NCBI RefSeq assembly: GCF_024679095.1
Contig: NC_066518.1
Coordinates: 2,928,949 to 2,992,948 of the forward strand
DNA: 64,000 nucleotides
From: Eriocheir sinensis
Taxonomy: Eukaryota > Arthropoda > Malacostraca > Decapoda > Varunidae
Reading direction: 5' to 3'
Below the pieces are notes generated by a model. It had not been told where the DNA came from. It made no database searches and was given only the letters and a program-made list of their open reading frames with translations. The position numbers and the translations under genes were made by a program. Positions 10,441 to 20,639 of this stretch are shown here, piece after piece; within the stretch, counting starts at the first letter, position 1, and the number at the start of each line of letters is the position of its first letter.

Positions 10441-10511
10441 ACTACTACTACTACTACTACTACTACAACTACTACTACTACTACTACCACTACTACTACT
10501 ACTACTACTAT
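10441..10511. repeat. (ACT)n microsatellite
   Basis: About 70 bp of ACT triplets with two substitutions, the likely continuation of the CTA array on the other side of the LINE tail. Confidence 0.95.
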
Positions 10512-10965
10512 AGTCGCCACACACTTATAAGCAGCGGCAAAGCTCTGTTTAAGGCTTTACTGGAAGACTGCGGCAAATCTCACGGAAGGCACGATGTTAA
10601 AAAATGTACAAAAAAACGCGTCATTTCCCGGAAGTGTCTCAAAACTGGTTGACATGCAGCACAACATGTCATCTCTCTATAGCACCTCCCACCACTCACA
10701 TCAGCGTTGACAGATGTTTACGGTCTTGTCACCTACATGTCAGCTCGCCCTCAATTTTCTTGATGTTAGTTGGGGCCGAAAGGTGGATGATGTCTGTTTA
10801 TGCTTTTCTAATTTCAGACTTTTTATTCTGTTTTGTTTTAGTATCCATTTTTTTTGTGTGTGTTCTTCAAGGTGGATTGTCACGACAGCTATCGAGCCCC
10901 ACCTGCCCGGGTTTGTTATTTGGAGTTTGCTCTCCTAGGTGGACTGCCTACCACGATTACCGAAT
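10512..10965. other. No gene recognised
   Basis: Mixed sequence between the TAC arrays. Two overlapping frames (10604-11050 and 10714-10938) look more ordinary in composition than most here, but I recognise no family and they run into the TAA array. Confidence 0.4.
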
Positions 10966-11005
10966 AATAATAATAATAAAAATAATAATAATAATAAAAA
11001 ATAGA

Positions 11006-11039
<34 letters not shown>

Positions 11040-11092
11040 GTGACCACTAACACTACTACTACTACTACTACCACTACTACTACTACTACTAC
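10966..11092. repeat. (TAA)n-(TAC)n compound arrays
   Basis: TAA/AAT triplets (10966-11002), then TAC triplets at 11008-11039 and 11050-11092, separated by TGTGACCACTA. Confidence 0.94.
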
Positions 11093-11165
11093 CATAATTG
11101 TTCTGTGTGTTGTTTCTGCTGTTAATGAGGCGTCAGATGAGCCCCCCCAAAAAAGAGAAAAGAAA
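11093..11165 (+). repeat. Duplicated segment, copy 1 (right part)
   Basis: TGTGTGTTGTTTCTGCTGTT and GAGGCGTCAGATGAGCCCCC correspond to 11626-11672 of copy 2. Confidence 0.8.
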
Positions 11166-11486
11166 GAAAGGAACCAACATTTTCTTGCTAAATCCTTGCT
11201 TGTTAGAAAGAATTGGAGTCGTCAGCTGGCAAAGAGAAAAGCGATGAAGAAAAAAAGGACAATCATAAAGGAGAGAAGTGTAATGAAGGACAATTAGAAA
11301 AAAACAAGTGAGAAAAATCGTGTCCGCGGCAACGTGGGAGGGAACCGGAAAAGCGGGCGGGAAAAAACCGGAAAAATGGTTGACAGAAAGTGACGTGTGC
11401 GGGGGAGGGCGACTACTGAGGCGAATTTGTTTTAATGAGGCGGAGGTCAGCTTTTGTTTGCTTTATGCTTTAACGCCTGGATTGTT
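11166..11486. other. Purine-rich, no gene recognised
   Basis: A-rich, then GC-richer DNA separating the two copies of the duplicated segment. No element ends seen. Confidence 0.4.
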
Positions 11487-11690
11487 TTTTTATGTAAGGC
11501 CGTTCGTTGTTTACTTCACTATCTGTCTTCAGTTGTCTTTCCTTCTGTTTTTGGACTTCTTGTATTTTTGTGGCTTTTCGCTCTCCGTGTATAAATATAG
11601 AATGTTTTTCCATCCTGATTTTTTTGTGTGTGTTGTTTCTGTTGTTTATGAGGCGCCAGATGAGCCCCCCCCCCAAAAAAAAAAGAATGA
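11487..11690 (+). repeat. Duplicated segment, copy 2 (uninterrupted)
   Basis: Carries the same landmarks as 10018-10160 plus 11093-11165 in one continuous block, so it marks the pre-insertion arrangement. It ends in a C tract followed by an A tract. Confidence 0.85.
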
Positions 11691-12235
11691 AATAGAGGAC
11701 CCCGCAAATAACACAAAAAAAACAGGCCTAGTTTTTGTAATTACATAGTTCATGGTAGCCTTCAACACCATATATCGTCACCGTCATAAAATAATTGCCT
11801 AAGTCATTTTTTCGCGATTTCCAGGTTTTTGTTTATATCATTTTTTTTTTTTTTACATGTGACGCCCATTTTTGTATAGTTGCTTTTGTTATTCAGGGTT
11901 TGAGTGTTCTAATGATAATGATAATGTTCTAATGTTCAAATGAGATAATGACAGTTATTTTCTTATTTCCTGAAAAGTAGAAAATAATGACTTCAGGGGT
12001 TTCTTTACGCAAGTGACGGTGTGGTACTATTTTTCAACACCCTATGCTACTATTTTATGTTTTTTCGGCCCTAATTTTCAGACGCTTTCGACTACGACAA
12101 CAAATATTTTCAGAAGCCAAAAAGTAGATTAGCCAAGTTCTCATGAGGGTTTTCCACATTCACAGAGTAGAAGTATGACCCAAGTGGTTGTGTGAACGAG
12201 AGAGAAAAAAAAACACTCATGAAAACGCAATTTAT
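11691..12235. other. AT-rich sequence, nothing recognised
   Basis: T-rich and AT-rich DNA without supported features. Confidence 0.4.
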
Positions 12236-12239
12236 CTCC

Positions 12240-13255
12240 TTCTCATACCCTGGAAACTACTTCTGTGAGAGGTGCATGGAGGCGCCGGGGCATAGGGCCA
12301 TACTTTTAAACATTTCTGCGCCCAAGAACACGTAGGGTCGTATTCTGAGACATTTCGCCGCCCAAGAACACATATTTGACAAGGCTTTATTAGTAGTTGT
12401 GGGCATTTCCAGGGGTAGTTTTATGACCGTGGTGGTGGTTTGATCCTTCCTCTGTATCATGAGCCTAAAAAAACACTCATTAGAACCCAATTGATCCTCT
12501 CTGTGACCTTTAGAAATAGCTGATGTGAGATGGCAAAGCGTTTTATTATACCATCCGTAATTTACTAGTCTTTCGTGGGAGTTTAGGGCATTTCCAGGAG
12601 TACTCTTATGACCCTGGTGGTAGTCTGAGCCTTCTTCTGTACCATGAACCTTAGAAACACACATTTGACAAGGCTTTCGTAGGAGTTGTGGGCATTTCCA
12701 GGGTTACTTTTATGACCCTGGTGGTAGTCTGACCCTTCTTCTGTACCATGAGCCTTAGAAACACATATTTGACAAGGCTTTCGTAGGAGTTGTGGGCATT
12801 TCCAGGGTTACTTTTATGACCCTGGTGGTAGTCTGACCCTTCTTCTGTACCATGAACCTTAGAAACACACATTTGACAAGGCTTTCGTAGGAGTTGTGGG
12901 CATTTCCAGGGTTACTTTTATGACCCTGGTGGTAGTCTGAGCCTTCTTCTGTACCATGAACCTTAGAAACACACATTTGACAAGGCTTTCGTAGGAGTTG
13001 TGGGCATTTCCAGGGTTACTTTTATGACCCTGGTGGTAGTCTGAGCCTTCTTCTGTACCGTGAACCTAAAAGAACACTCATTAGAACTCGATTACCCTCC
13101 TCTTTGGCCTTTGGAAATAGCTGGTGTGAGGGGCGGGAGCATCTGACAATACCAACCATACCACCTTCAATCTCACGGGAACGCGTTAATCTCCTTTTCA
13201 GCCTCCGTAAATTGTTCATGGGAGATGCGGTCCAAGCGTCTGAGAACACCGACAT
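12240..13255 (-). repeat. Dispersed element with internal 104-bp tandem array
   Basis: ATTTGACAAGGCTTTCGTAG begins copies at 12663, 12767, 12871 and 12975, an exact 104-bp spacing. Each unit includes GGGCATTTCCAGGGTTAC and TATGACCCTGGTGGTAGTC. Diverged single units lie upstream (12377 and about 12570). The 5' and 3' flanks (CTCATTAGAACTCGATT, GGCCTTTGGAAATAGCTG) occur once around the array and again, inverted, at 58850-59070. The array is thus an expansion of an internal part of a dispersed repeat. Because 104 is not a multiple of three, no long frame spans it. Confidence 0.9.
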
Positions 13256-13296
13256 GAATCTTAAGAACCCCTGTAAATAGATGAATGGGAGAGGTG

Positions 13297-13436
13297 TTTT
13301 TTTTTTTTTTTTTTTTTACACCAAGGAAACAGCTCAAGGGCACACATACAAACAACAAAAAAAACAACAAAAAAAAAAAACCTCTACTCATTGCTCCTAA
13401 AAAGAATCCAAAGAGGTGGCCGAAAGAGGGGTCAAT
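13297..13436 (-). mobile_element. LINE 3' tail (truncated copy)
   Basis: On the plus strand it is a T-run, ACACCAAGGAAACAGCTCAA, GGGCACA, an A-rich stretch, then GAGGTGGCCGAAAGAGGGGT. This is the antisense of the family's 3' UTR. It is truncated at the GGGTCAAT position. Confidence 0.87.
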
Positions 13437-13790
13437 GGGCATGTATATATAGGTCAGGTCAGGTCAGAAGGAAGGAAGGGAAGAAGGATAAGTTGCGTGT
13501 TCGACTCTCGCTTGATATCGTTTCTTCCTCTTTAGATTTCGTTACTAAAGACTTAATGTAACGTTAGACTGAAGACTTCTGGAACGTGGGAACCCTTAAG
13601 CCCGTGTCCCAGAAACACAGATGCTAAAAATAACTCGTCATTAGTAATTATTTTTTCCTCCTTTGTTGTTGTGACTTATCGATCATTCGCCAATCAAATC
13701 CTGTGTTGGTGGATTGTAATGTGTCTGCTTATTTCTGTTATCCTTTGTCTGTTTGTCTGGCGCCTGTGTGTTTTTGTGTATGTATTTGAC

Positions 13791-13793
<3 letters not shown>
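13437..13793. other. No gene recognised
   Basis: A short AGGTC pentamer run (13451-13466), then mixed sequence. TGCGTGTTCGACTCTCGC near 13495 weakly resembles a tRNA B box, but no A box accompanies it. Confidence 0.4.

Positions 13794-13846
<53 letters not shown>
13794..13846. repeat. (CT)n microsatellite
   Basis: About 50 bp of CT with one interruption near the left end. Confidence 0.96.
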
Positions 13847-13849
<3 letters not shown>

Positions 13850-14790
13850 GCCCCATTCATAACACCATACATACACAGGCAAGCACACATTCCCGGTGTC
13901 GTGTTTCAAGCTGCCCTCCTGTTTCTTGCGGTCCGTTTTGTTTACATACAAAAAGGCGGATCGCTATGAATACGGATTCGTGTACGCAACTGGTCGCGTG
14001 TGCATGGCTGTCCCCCCCCCCCGTGTGTTCAAGCACGGGAGGGCACATTGTTTTATTTTTTTCATAGGAAAAACATTCTTGAATCCAGTACAGCGCTATG
14101 TTTTGTAATAAGTGAAGTGAAGGGCCAATAAATAGCCTTAATTCAATGATTCATGAGTAAATTTACGGGAAATAGCATCTTGTTATTTTCAAAAAACAAA
14201 ACTGTCTTGGTGAGCATATGCAGGCCCGTAATTATGACAGATTTTTGGGGTCTAGAGGGCACCATAGGTTCATGAGGGGGGCGGGGGGCGAGCGAAGTGA
14301 GCAAAGTCATGCTGTTGGGGGAAGCGTGGGAACAGCTCTGCTTATCAACAAGTCTTTGTTTACATTTGCTTCTGATCATGCGCAGTTCGCGGGAGGACAG
14401 CCAGAGATAGGGGGAGAGTCAGGAACACGACACCGACTCACGCAACCCATCCGCCACGCACCTCGTCACGCCCTCCTCCGCGCGGCACCGACTTTCTGTG
14501 TCAGGAACACCTTGCCGCCGCATTACACTGAACGTTGCCTTCAATGATTACACTTAAGTGCTCACAAATTACCCACAACAGTTCGATTCCACCAATTCGC
14601 CCAATTAACTATTCTGGCTATTTCTGGCTACGCGGCGTTAACTATTGCCTTCGTTTTTTGTTTAGCGGGGCACGTGACTATCGCCTGCCGTTGTTCTGTA
14701 TGTGGGCGAAGATTTAGGTTGCTCAACTAGACCGACCTTCGCTTGATCACGAGAAGAAAGCAAACTCATGAATGGTTGGTGCATATTAGC
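13847..14790. other. No gene recognised
   Basis: Mixed sequence including a C run (about 14011) and a G-rich GGGGGGCGGGGGGCGAGCGA stretch (about 14276-14295). Frame 14218-14547 is ordinary in composition but matches no family I know. Confidence 0.4.
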
Positions 14791-14791
14791 G

Positions 14792-15189
<398 letters not shown>

Positions 15190-15300
15190 AGGACACCTCT
15201 TTTCCCGAAATTGACCTATCTTTCGGCCACTCCTCGGGCTTTTTTTTCATTATTGTTTCCTTTTATTTTGACCTTGAACTCTTTCCTCTATTGTAAATAA
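15190..15300 (+). mobile_element. LINE 3' tail (diverged, truncated)
   Basis: Plus-strand AGGACACCTCTTTTCCCGAA, TTGACCTATCTTTCGGCCAC, a shortened T-rich core, TTGAACTCTTTCCTC and terminal TATTGTAAATAA. The AGCGGGC core is partly deleted. Confidence 0.8.
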
Positions 15301-15695
15301 AGTTGCCCTCAAGCTCACGACTAAGTGATAACAAAAGGGATGAGAGGAAAAAGTTCTGACTGAATTTCCAGAGAGCGGTTCCGGGCACTCACCTTCCAGA
15401 ACGCGGGACGGGAGGGTCAGGCCGGCCGTCCGTTGGTCCGTCATCCGCGTCCACATCCGCCTCCGTGTTCGTACAGAGAAAGCCAGGTAAATGTCCAGAG
15501 AGTTGCCCATCTCACTGCGGTACTTCTCACCCTAACCATGGGTTAGATCTCATAATTCTATGCATTTTGAACCCCATATATATGCCTCGCAAATTGATAG
15601 AATCGCTGCTAGCGATTTTTGAAAAGTTAGTGAGTTTTTTGCGGCCGCCTCGGGGCGAGGACTGGGATACTTTGTTCCCCCGCCTCCAAAATACG
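15301..15695. other. No gene recognised
   Basis: Mixed sequence with two short opposed frames and no domain resemblance. Confidence 0.4.
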
Positions 15696-15701
15696 ATATT
15701 A

Positions 15702-15760
15702 CGCCTCCATATTGTACTTAAGGGACGAAATACATGTCCCTTAACCATAATATGAAGGCG
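15702..15760. repeat. Short inverted repeat (24-bp arms)
   Basis: GCCTCCATATTGTACTTAAG..GGAC and GTCCCTTAACCATAATATGA..AGGC are reverse complements with about four mismatches around a 9-nt loop. It may be the core of a small MITE or just a hairpin. No TSD is obvious. Confidence 0.65.
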
Positions 15761-16040
15761 GAAAAACTTAAAAGTAAACAAAAAGTGGTAAAGGTAGTGA
15801 AAAAGCATATTATACATACGCGCGATGTGTTTTGATGGCGGCCATATTGGGAAGTGACCAGTGTTGCCAACGATCCGGTTATCGATGGTACGCTAGGTTA
15901 GCGATGGTATGCTTAGTTAGCCATTAGCCCACGCATGTGAGACAGGTCCACCACGCGTGGTTATTTTTTTTTTTAGAACACGCACCTTTACCTAATACTA
16001 TACCCGGCCCAAACCTTCACAAAAGCCTTTGGGTATAGGT
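15761..16040. other. No gene recognised
   Basis: Contains GATGGCGGCCATATTGGG and a short repeat (ATCGATGGTACGCTAGGTTA, then GCGATGGTATGCTTAGTTAG). Nothing further. Confidence 0.4.
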
Positions 16041-16044
16041 GCGT

Positions 16045-16480
16045 GTAAAGACGACGAAAACAGAAGTGACGCAAATGCCATTACGTTAGGAGAGAACAGG
16101 TGGAGAGGAGCAAATGATAAGAGGGAAATGGAATACATAGGAATACATAGGAAGAACAGACACCAGAAGACCTATCGGTTTATGGCGAGGGTGTCTGTTT
16201 ACTACCGCTACTACTAGTAATCTACGTGTGGTAGGACTGGACAGAATAGATGAAGGTGGATGAAGGAGGTAATAATGACGATGAATGATAGATGGAGAGG
16301 GAGGTAAAGACGACGAAAATGACGTGACGCAAATGCCATTACGTTAGGAGAGGACAGGTGGGGAGGAGCAAATGATGATAGAGAAAGGGAGGTAATGATG
16401 AAGGGGGAGGAGAGATGGAGAGGGAAGTAAAGACGACGAAAACTCACGTGACGCAAATGATGAGATGGAAAGGGAGGCAA
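16045..16480 (+). repeat. Degenerate minisatellite (GTAAAGACGACGAAAA unit)
   Basis: GTAAAGACGACGAAAA followed by GTGACGCAAATG recurs near 16046, 16303 and 16427. CCATTACGTTAGGAGAG follows in the first two and GAGATGGAGAGGGA-type linkers lie between. A related piece (AGATGAAGAAACGAGACGTG) reappears at 16808, beyond the SINE at 16488, so the array pre-dates that insertion. Confidence 0.8.
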
Positions 16481-16487
16481 TTTTTTT

Positions 16488-16770
16488 TTTTTTTACGTCT
16501 CCGCCTATTGCGCCGGTAGGCTTGCTTGAGGGGCCTGGATGGTATTCGGCCCCAGCCCGTCATGGCGCAGGCAAGTGTTTATAGTGGCGCCATCTTCTCT
16601 TGGCTCATGCTGCCCCCCGGAACTCGTTCTTGATTCTTGGACGGTTTCCTCTAGAGTCCGGGTTGATGGGTGGTCTTCAGGACAGCATGTGGGTAGTTTT
16701 AAGCCACTCGGCGGTGACTGAAAAATCCGAGGTGGTAGCGTGGGGATTCGAACTCGTGTCGTCCATCTCG
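16488..16770 (-). mobile_element. tRNA-derived SINE, family 2 (5'-truncated)
   Basis: On the minus strand a B-box-like GAGTTCGAATCCCC begins the copy. The body follows with CCGAGTGGCTT, CTACCCACATGCTGTCC, GGGGGGCAGCATGAGCC and AGGCCCCTCAAGCAAGCCTA, then a terminal poly-A (the plus-strand T-run at 16482-16494). The A-box half of the tRNA-like head is missing. The same body occurs twice at 52.5-53.1 kb. It sits inside the GACGACGAAAA minisatellite, which continues on the other side. Confidence 0.8.
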
Positions 16771-16995
16771 TGGTGGTGGGGATGAAGGAGAGATGGAGAG
16801 GGAAGTAGAGATGAAGAAACGAGACGTGACGCAAATGACAGTACGGAAACTATGGTGCGGCGAGGCGAGGCAAATGACACTACTAACTAACTAAAAATGT
16901 AGGATAGATTAGTGGGGGGGGGGGGGGTGAAATAAGTGTAGAATAAGCAAAGTTGTGGAAGTGATGTCGAAGTAAAGTAAGAGGAGAGAAAGCAA
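16771..16995. repeat. Minisatellite remainder and G tract
   Basis: AGATGGAGAGGGAAGTAGAG and GACGTGACGCAAATGACA continue the array seen at 16045-16480. A G15 run follows at about 16913-16927. Confidence 0.65.
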
Positions 16996-17120
16996 TTTTT
17001 TTTTACAACAAAGGAGGCAGCTCAAGGGTGCAAAAAAAGGAAACAATAATAAAAAAAAAGCCCGCTACTCGCTGCTCCTACATAAAAGAATCAAAAGAGG
17101 TGGCCGAAAGAGAGGTCAAT
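16996..17120 (-). mobile_element. LINE 3' tail (truncated copy)
   Basis: Plus strand: T-run, ACAACAAAGGAGGCAGCTCA, A-rich stretch, GCCCGCTACTCGCTGCTCC, GAGGTGGCCGAAAGAGAGGT. It is antisense to the LINE and flanked by the same GATGGAGAGGGAAGTA-type minisatellite. Confidence 0.88.
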
Positions 17121-17340
17121 AAATAAGTGGAGGTGAGATGGAGAGGGAAGTAAGGGGGGGAAAAGCCGTGACCCAGAAGCTCAGCGAGTCACTATTTCAT
17201 TGGGCATCAGCAGCGGGGAGCAACCACTATTCTTGCGCCCTTGTTTATTTCGGCACAGCGACTCCCTTCCTTGTTTGTGCCACGCGATCACCTTCAGACT
17301 AACACGCTCTCTTGCAGGTCTAGTTGCGTCATAGAATCTG
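17121..17340. other. No gene recognised
   Basis: A short minisatellite remainder, then mixed sequence without supported features. Confidence 0.4.
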
Positions 17341-17342
17341 CC

Positions 17343-17344
<2 letters not shown>

Positions 17345-17389
<45 letters not shown>

Positions 17390-17392
17390 CAC
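17345..17392. repeat. (CA)n microsatellite
   Basis: About 48 bp of CA with one G substitution near the end. Confidence 0.95.
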
Positions 17393-17414
17393 CAAGACTC
17401 TATCCTGTCAGGCT

Positions 17415-17690
17415 TTCCGACTTTGTAGCTGGCTGAGGTTCAATCCCCGCTCAGGCCGAAAAAAAAAAAAAAAAAAAAACCGCCGGCATTAAGCGGTTTC
17501 TGTTCCACCTTGAGCATTGGGGATAGGGCCGTGTGGAGTGTGAAAGTCCCAGCCATGATTCCGGCAGTACTTAAAAGATCGGCCAACGAGCTCCAAATGC
17601 TCTCACCAGGAAGGTATATTTGCTGGCGATTGGGACTCCAACACATGATCAAGCTGTGGTGAATTACAGACACCTACCAACCCCACAGTC
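17415..17690 (+). mobile_element. Possible SINE (tRNA-like 3' half plus body)
   Basis: TAGCTGGCTGAGGTTCAATC followed by CCCGCTCAGGCC reads like the T-arm/B-box end of a tRNA-like unit. An A20 run and a non-simple body (CCGCCGGCATTAAGCGG, then CCACCTTGAGCATTGGGGAT and further) follow. No A box is visible upstream because the CA array intervenes. With one copy here, family status is inference. Confidence 0.45.
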
Positions 17691-17915
17691 CTACACACAT
17701 ACACACACAAGCATACACCCCCTCCCCCAAGCCCACCATTAAACACCTACAAGTAAGCCTCCCAGAAGCATCAAAGAACATGCAACCAAAATGGGTCCCA
17801 CCGCTAGGCAAAGGACCGCAAATAGACACCCCCTTTCGTCCTCTTTAATTTATTTTCCAACCAGTCTTCTTAAGCACTCTGCCGCTACGTGACTGGTAGT
17901 TTCGATCTCGAGTTA
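17691..17915. other. C-rich, no gene
   Basis: CA- and CCC-rich sequence. Nothing supported. Confidence 0.4.
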
Positions 17916-17919
17916 GCGT

Positions 17920-18140
17920 CCGGGTGGAGGTTATGGTGTCACACGTTACACGGCGTTGAAGTTAAAGGGTAAAGGTGACGCCGAAGAGGATGAAGGTTAT
18001 GGTGTCACACGTTACACGGCGTTGAAGTTAAAGGGTAAAGGTGGCGCCGAAGAGGATGAAGGTTATGGTGTCACACGTTACACGGCGTTGAAGTTAAAGG
18101 GTAAAGGTGGCGCCGAAGAGGATGAAGGTTATGGTGTCCA
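17920..18140 (+). repeat. 66-bp tandem repeat, about 3.3 copies
   Basis: TTATGGTGTCACACGTTACA starts at 17931, 17997 and 18063 (the fourth, at 18129, is partial). The spacing is exactly 66 bp and the copies are almost identical, so the array is recent. The frame 17956-18171 reads a 22-residue repeat (KLKGKGGAEEDEGYGVTRYT plus two residues). The in-frame period and charged, non-hydrophobic product are curious, but no start context, splice sites or homology support a gene. Confidence 0.93.
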
Positions 18141-18620
18141 CACTCGGAATCGTTTGATATTTATGAATTAATGAATCGAGAGCTATACTCGTCTTTATCC
18201 AATTAGGTAAGCGCTGCCATTACGAAAAGAAAATTTACAATATCTTTTTTCAGACATGTAAGGATTTTGGAATCATGAGTTTAGATCATTAAGTAATGTA
18301 TGTAAAACTTTCTATCAAAGGAAAGAAAAGTCAGGTTATTTTTCATGTAAACTATTTTATTTCAGACTGGCGGCCAGGCGACGAATAAAGGTAGAGGTCA
18401 TCCGGAATGTTCCATCCTGTCTACGTGTTATTCTTCACTTTCTTCTTTTCGTCTTTCTTGTGCTACGTCCGCTTGTGTAGTTTTTCTTCTGCTTCCAGGT
18501 CACGCACTTCGGTGGACCCATGAACCTTCAACTCCCTCGTCCACTCCTTCACTTCACACCTGCCAAATATTCAATCCAACCCACACACCTGTACAGCCAC
18601 CCATCTCACACATCAACTGT
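18141..18620. other. No gene recognised
   Basis: AT-rich, then mixed sequence. Nothing supported. Confidence 0.4.
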
Positions 18621-18623
18621 GGC

Positions 18624-18706
<83 letters not shown>

Positions 18707-18720
18707 TAATAATAATAATG

Positions 18721-18802
<82 letters not shown>

Positions 18803-18812
18803 TAATAAAAAC
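18624..18812. repeat. (ATA)n microsatellite, about 185 bp
   Basis: About 60 AAT/ATA triplets with three point interruptions (AAC, ATG, ATG). It is the source of the poly-I and poly-L frames. Confidence 0.98.
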
Positions 18813-18908
18813 GAATACATGGATTAACAACAATAACAATAAGTCATCGTTTTGTATTTAACACAAGAAATTTGACTCGTATGTTTTCAATAAAAGTATA
18901 CAACAGTT

Positions 18909-18910
<2 letters not shown>

Positions 18911-18948
<38 letters not shown>
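18911..18948. repeat. (CA)n microsatellite
   Basis: About 38 bp of CA. Confidence 0.96.
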
Positions 18949-19230
18949 CTTAAAATTAGAAAGCAAATTATACACGCACACCAACGTATCGCACTCATTA
19001 AATCATCATGTAACTCTAGGGTGTAAGTATCTAAAATTAGCTTACACATTTTTGCCTGAATCATAAACCGAAGATGACATTTTTTTTCTATTTCCCGAAA
19101 GTAAAGAAAAAGTGAAAAGGGCAATGTGTTTAATGAGGTGACGATATACACTAAAGAGGAATGAAAGTTTAGAAATACGTCATCATCTGTGTCACTGGCT
19201 ACACCCTCTCTGGATCACCCCCCTCCAACT
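18949..19230. other. No gene recognised
   Basis: AT-rich sequence upstream of the MITE target site. Confidence 0.4.
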
Positions 19231-19240
19231 ACCCCCCGCC

Positions 19241-19442
19241 AGCGTTGCCAAATTGTCGTACTCTGAACACTGCATTTATAATTTTTAGGCCCCAAGACGG
19301 TCGTAACCACACAACTAACGATATAAATTTAAAGTTATCGTTAAAACTGTTAAATGTTGATCGTTTACGTTTTTTCTGGTATATTTATTGGGCAGAAACG
19401 ACGAAAATGCAATGCGCTGTGTACGATACTTTGGCAACGCTG
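19241..19442. mobile_element. MITE, same family as 7.53 kb, with TSD
   Basis: The left end AGCGTTGCCAAATTGTCGTA and right end TACGATACTTTGGCAACGCT form TIRs. An ACCCCC(C)GCC motif flanks both sides (19231-19240 and 19443-19451), a 9-10-bp TSD. The inside shares the AAAGTTATCGTTAAAA and CAGAAAC landmarks with other copies but is more diverged. About 200 bp, non-coding. Confidence 0.82.
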
Positions 19443-19635
19443 ACCCCCGCCTTCTCCCGTCTCCTCGACACCACGGCCGCCGCTACACTCTTTGCACCGG
19501 ACAGAGGACCATAGACACTGCCCCCCCCGTGCGTGTCTTTTCAAATGACATCAAAACAGCGAGGCGTGAAGGAGAAAAACACACTCGATCGGTCCAAGGT
19601 CAGGATGGAGGAGGTGTGTCTCTGAGTCTTTTTTT

Positions 19636-20635
19636 TTTTTTTATATCTCCTCCTCCGGCTTCCCTTCTTTTTCCCTCTCTTCTTTATACCCTTCTTCTCC
19701 TCCCCCTTCTCTTCTTTCTCCTTCTCTTCCTTTTCCCCCTCTTCGTAAAATATCTTTCGTCTCCTCCTCCTCCTTCATTATCCTTCTCTTTCTTCTCCCC
19801 CTCTTCCTAATTCTTTCTTTTCTTCCTCCTCCTTCCATTCTCTTTCTTCTTCCTCTCTTCCTAATTCTCTTTCTTCTCCCCTCCTTCCTATTTCTTTTTT
19901 ATTCTCCCCCTCCTCTATTTCTTCCTCGCCTTTCTTCTCTTTCTCTCTCACTCTCTTTTCCTACTCCCCAATTCTTTCTCTTTTTTTCTCTGTGTGACTG
20001 CTTTGTTTTATGTTCGCACTCTGGTATTTCATTCATTCTACTTGTTCGCTTTTTTTTTCAATAGATCACAGCTTCTAAAATCTGATGAACTAAAGCATAA
20101 TCAGGCAACCAATCTATTTATCCTCCTCTTTCTCCTGTTCCTTCTCCTCCTACGCCTCCAAATGTCACCACCGACACCTCCTTCATCGTCGTCGTCATCA
20201 TCGCTGCCAAAAACAAGTGCGAGCCGGAGAGGAAAATCGCGTAGTCTCCCATCAAACCGTCACCATTTTCATCTTGCCTCTCCCCCCCCTTCTCTCAGCC
20301 ACCCAGCCAGCCTCCCAGCCCTCTCTCTCTCTCTACGATCTCCCCCATTCTCCCCCGTCCCTATCTCCTCCTTTTCTTCCTTTCTCTCTCCTCTCCCAAG
20401 TACCCTTCCTCCCCACCCCGTACCCTTTCCCTACACTTACCTTGGCCTCTTGCTACCTCCTGTCCTTCACTCCCCTCTTTCCCCTCTACCTGCTCCCCCT
20501 CGCTCCCTCTCCCCCTCCCACGTCCCCCAGTGCCACCCCGTCGTTTTCATTAACTGCTCCCCCCTGTCTCACCCCCCCCCCCCCTCCGAAGCTCTCACTA
20601 ACAGGCAGCTCAGCATTGGTCTTGGCAGCGTCCCC
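19636..20635. repeat. Kilobase-scale polypyrimidine region
   Basis: About 1 kb that is overwhelmingly C and T on the plus strand, built from degenerate CTTCCTC/CCTCC units. The long forward frames (19994-20638, 20217-20651) are rich in P, S and L because of this composition. I see no real gene. Confidence 0.8.
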
Positions 20636-20639
20636 TGAA

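Noticed and set aside
10604..11050. 148-residue frame ending in poly-Y
   Set aside because: The C-terminal third is a TAC microsatellite, and the rest shows no similarity; it also crosses apparent insertion borders.
15855..15900. GTGTTGCCAACGATCCGGTT as another member of the TGCCAG MITE family
   Set aside because: Only the GTTGCCA word matches; there is no matching right end or interior.
19994..20638. 214-residue forward frame, superficially like a proline-rich protein
   Set aside because: Lies in a 1-kb polypyrimidine tract; any frame in it is P/S/L-rich.
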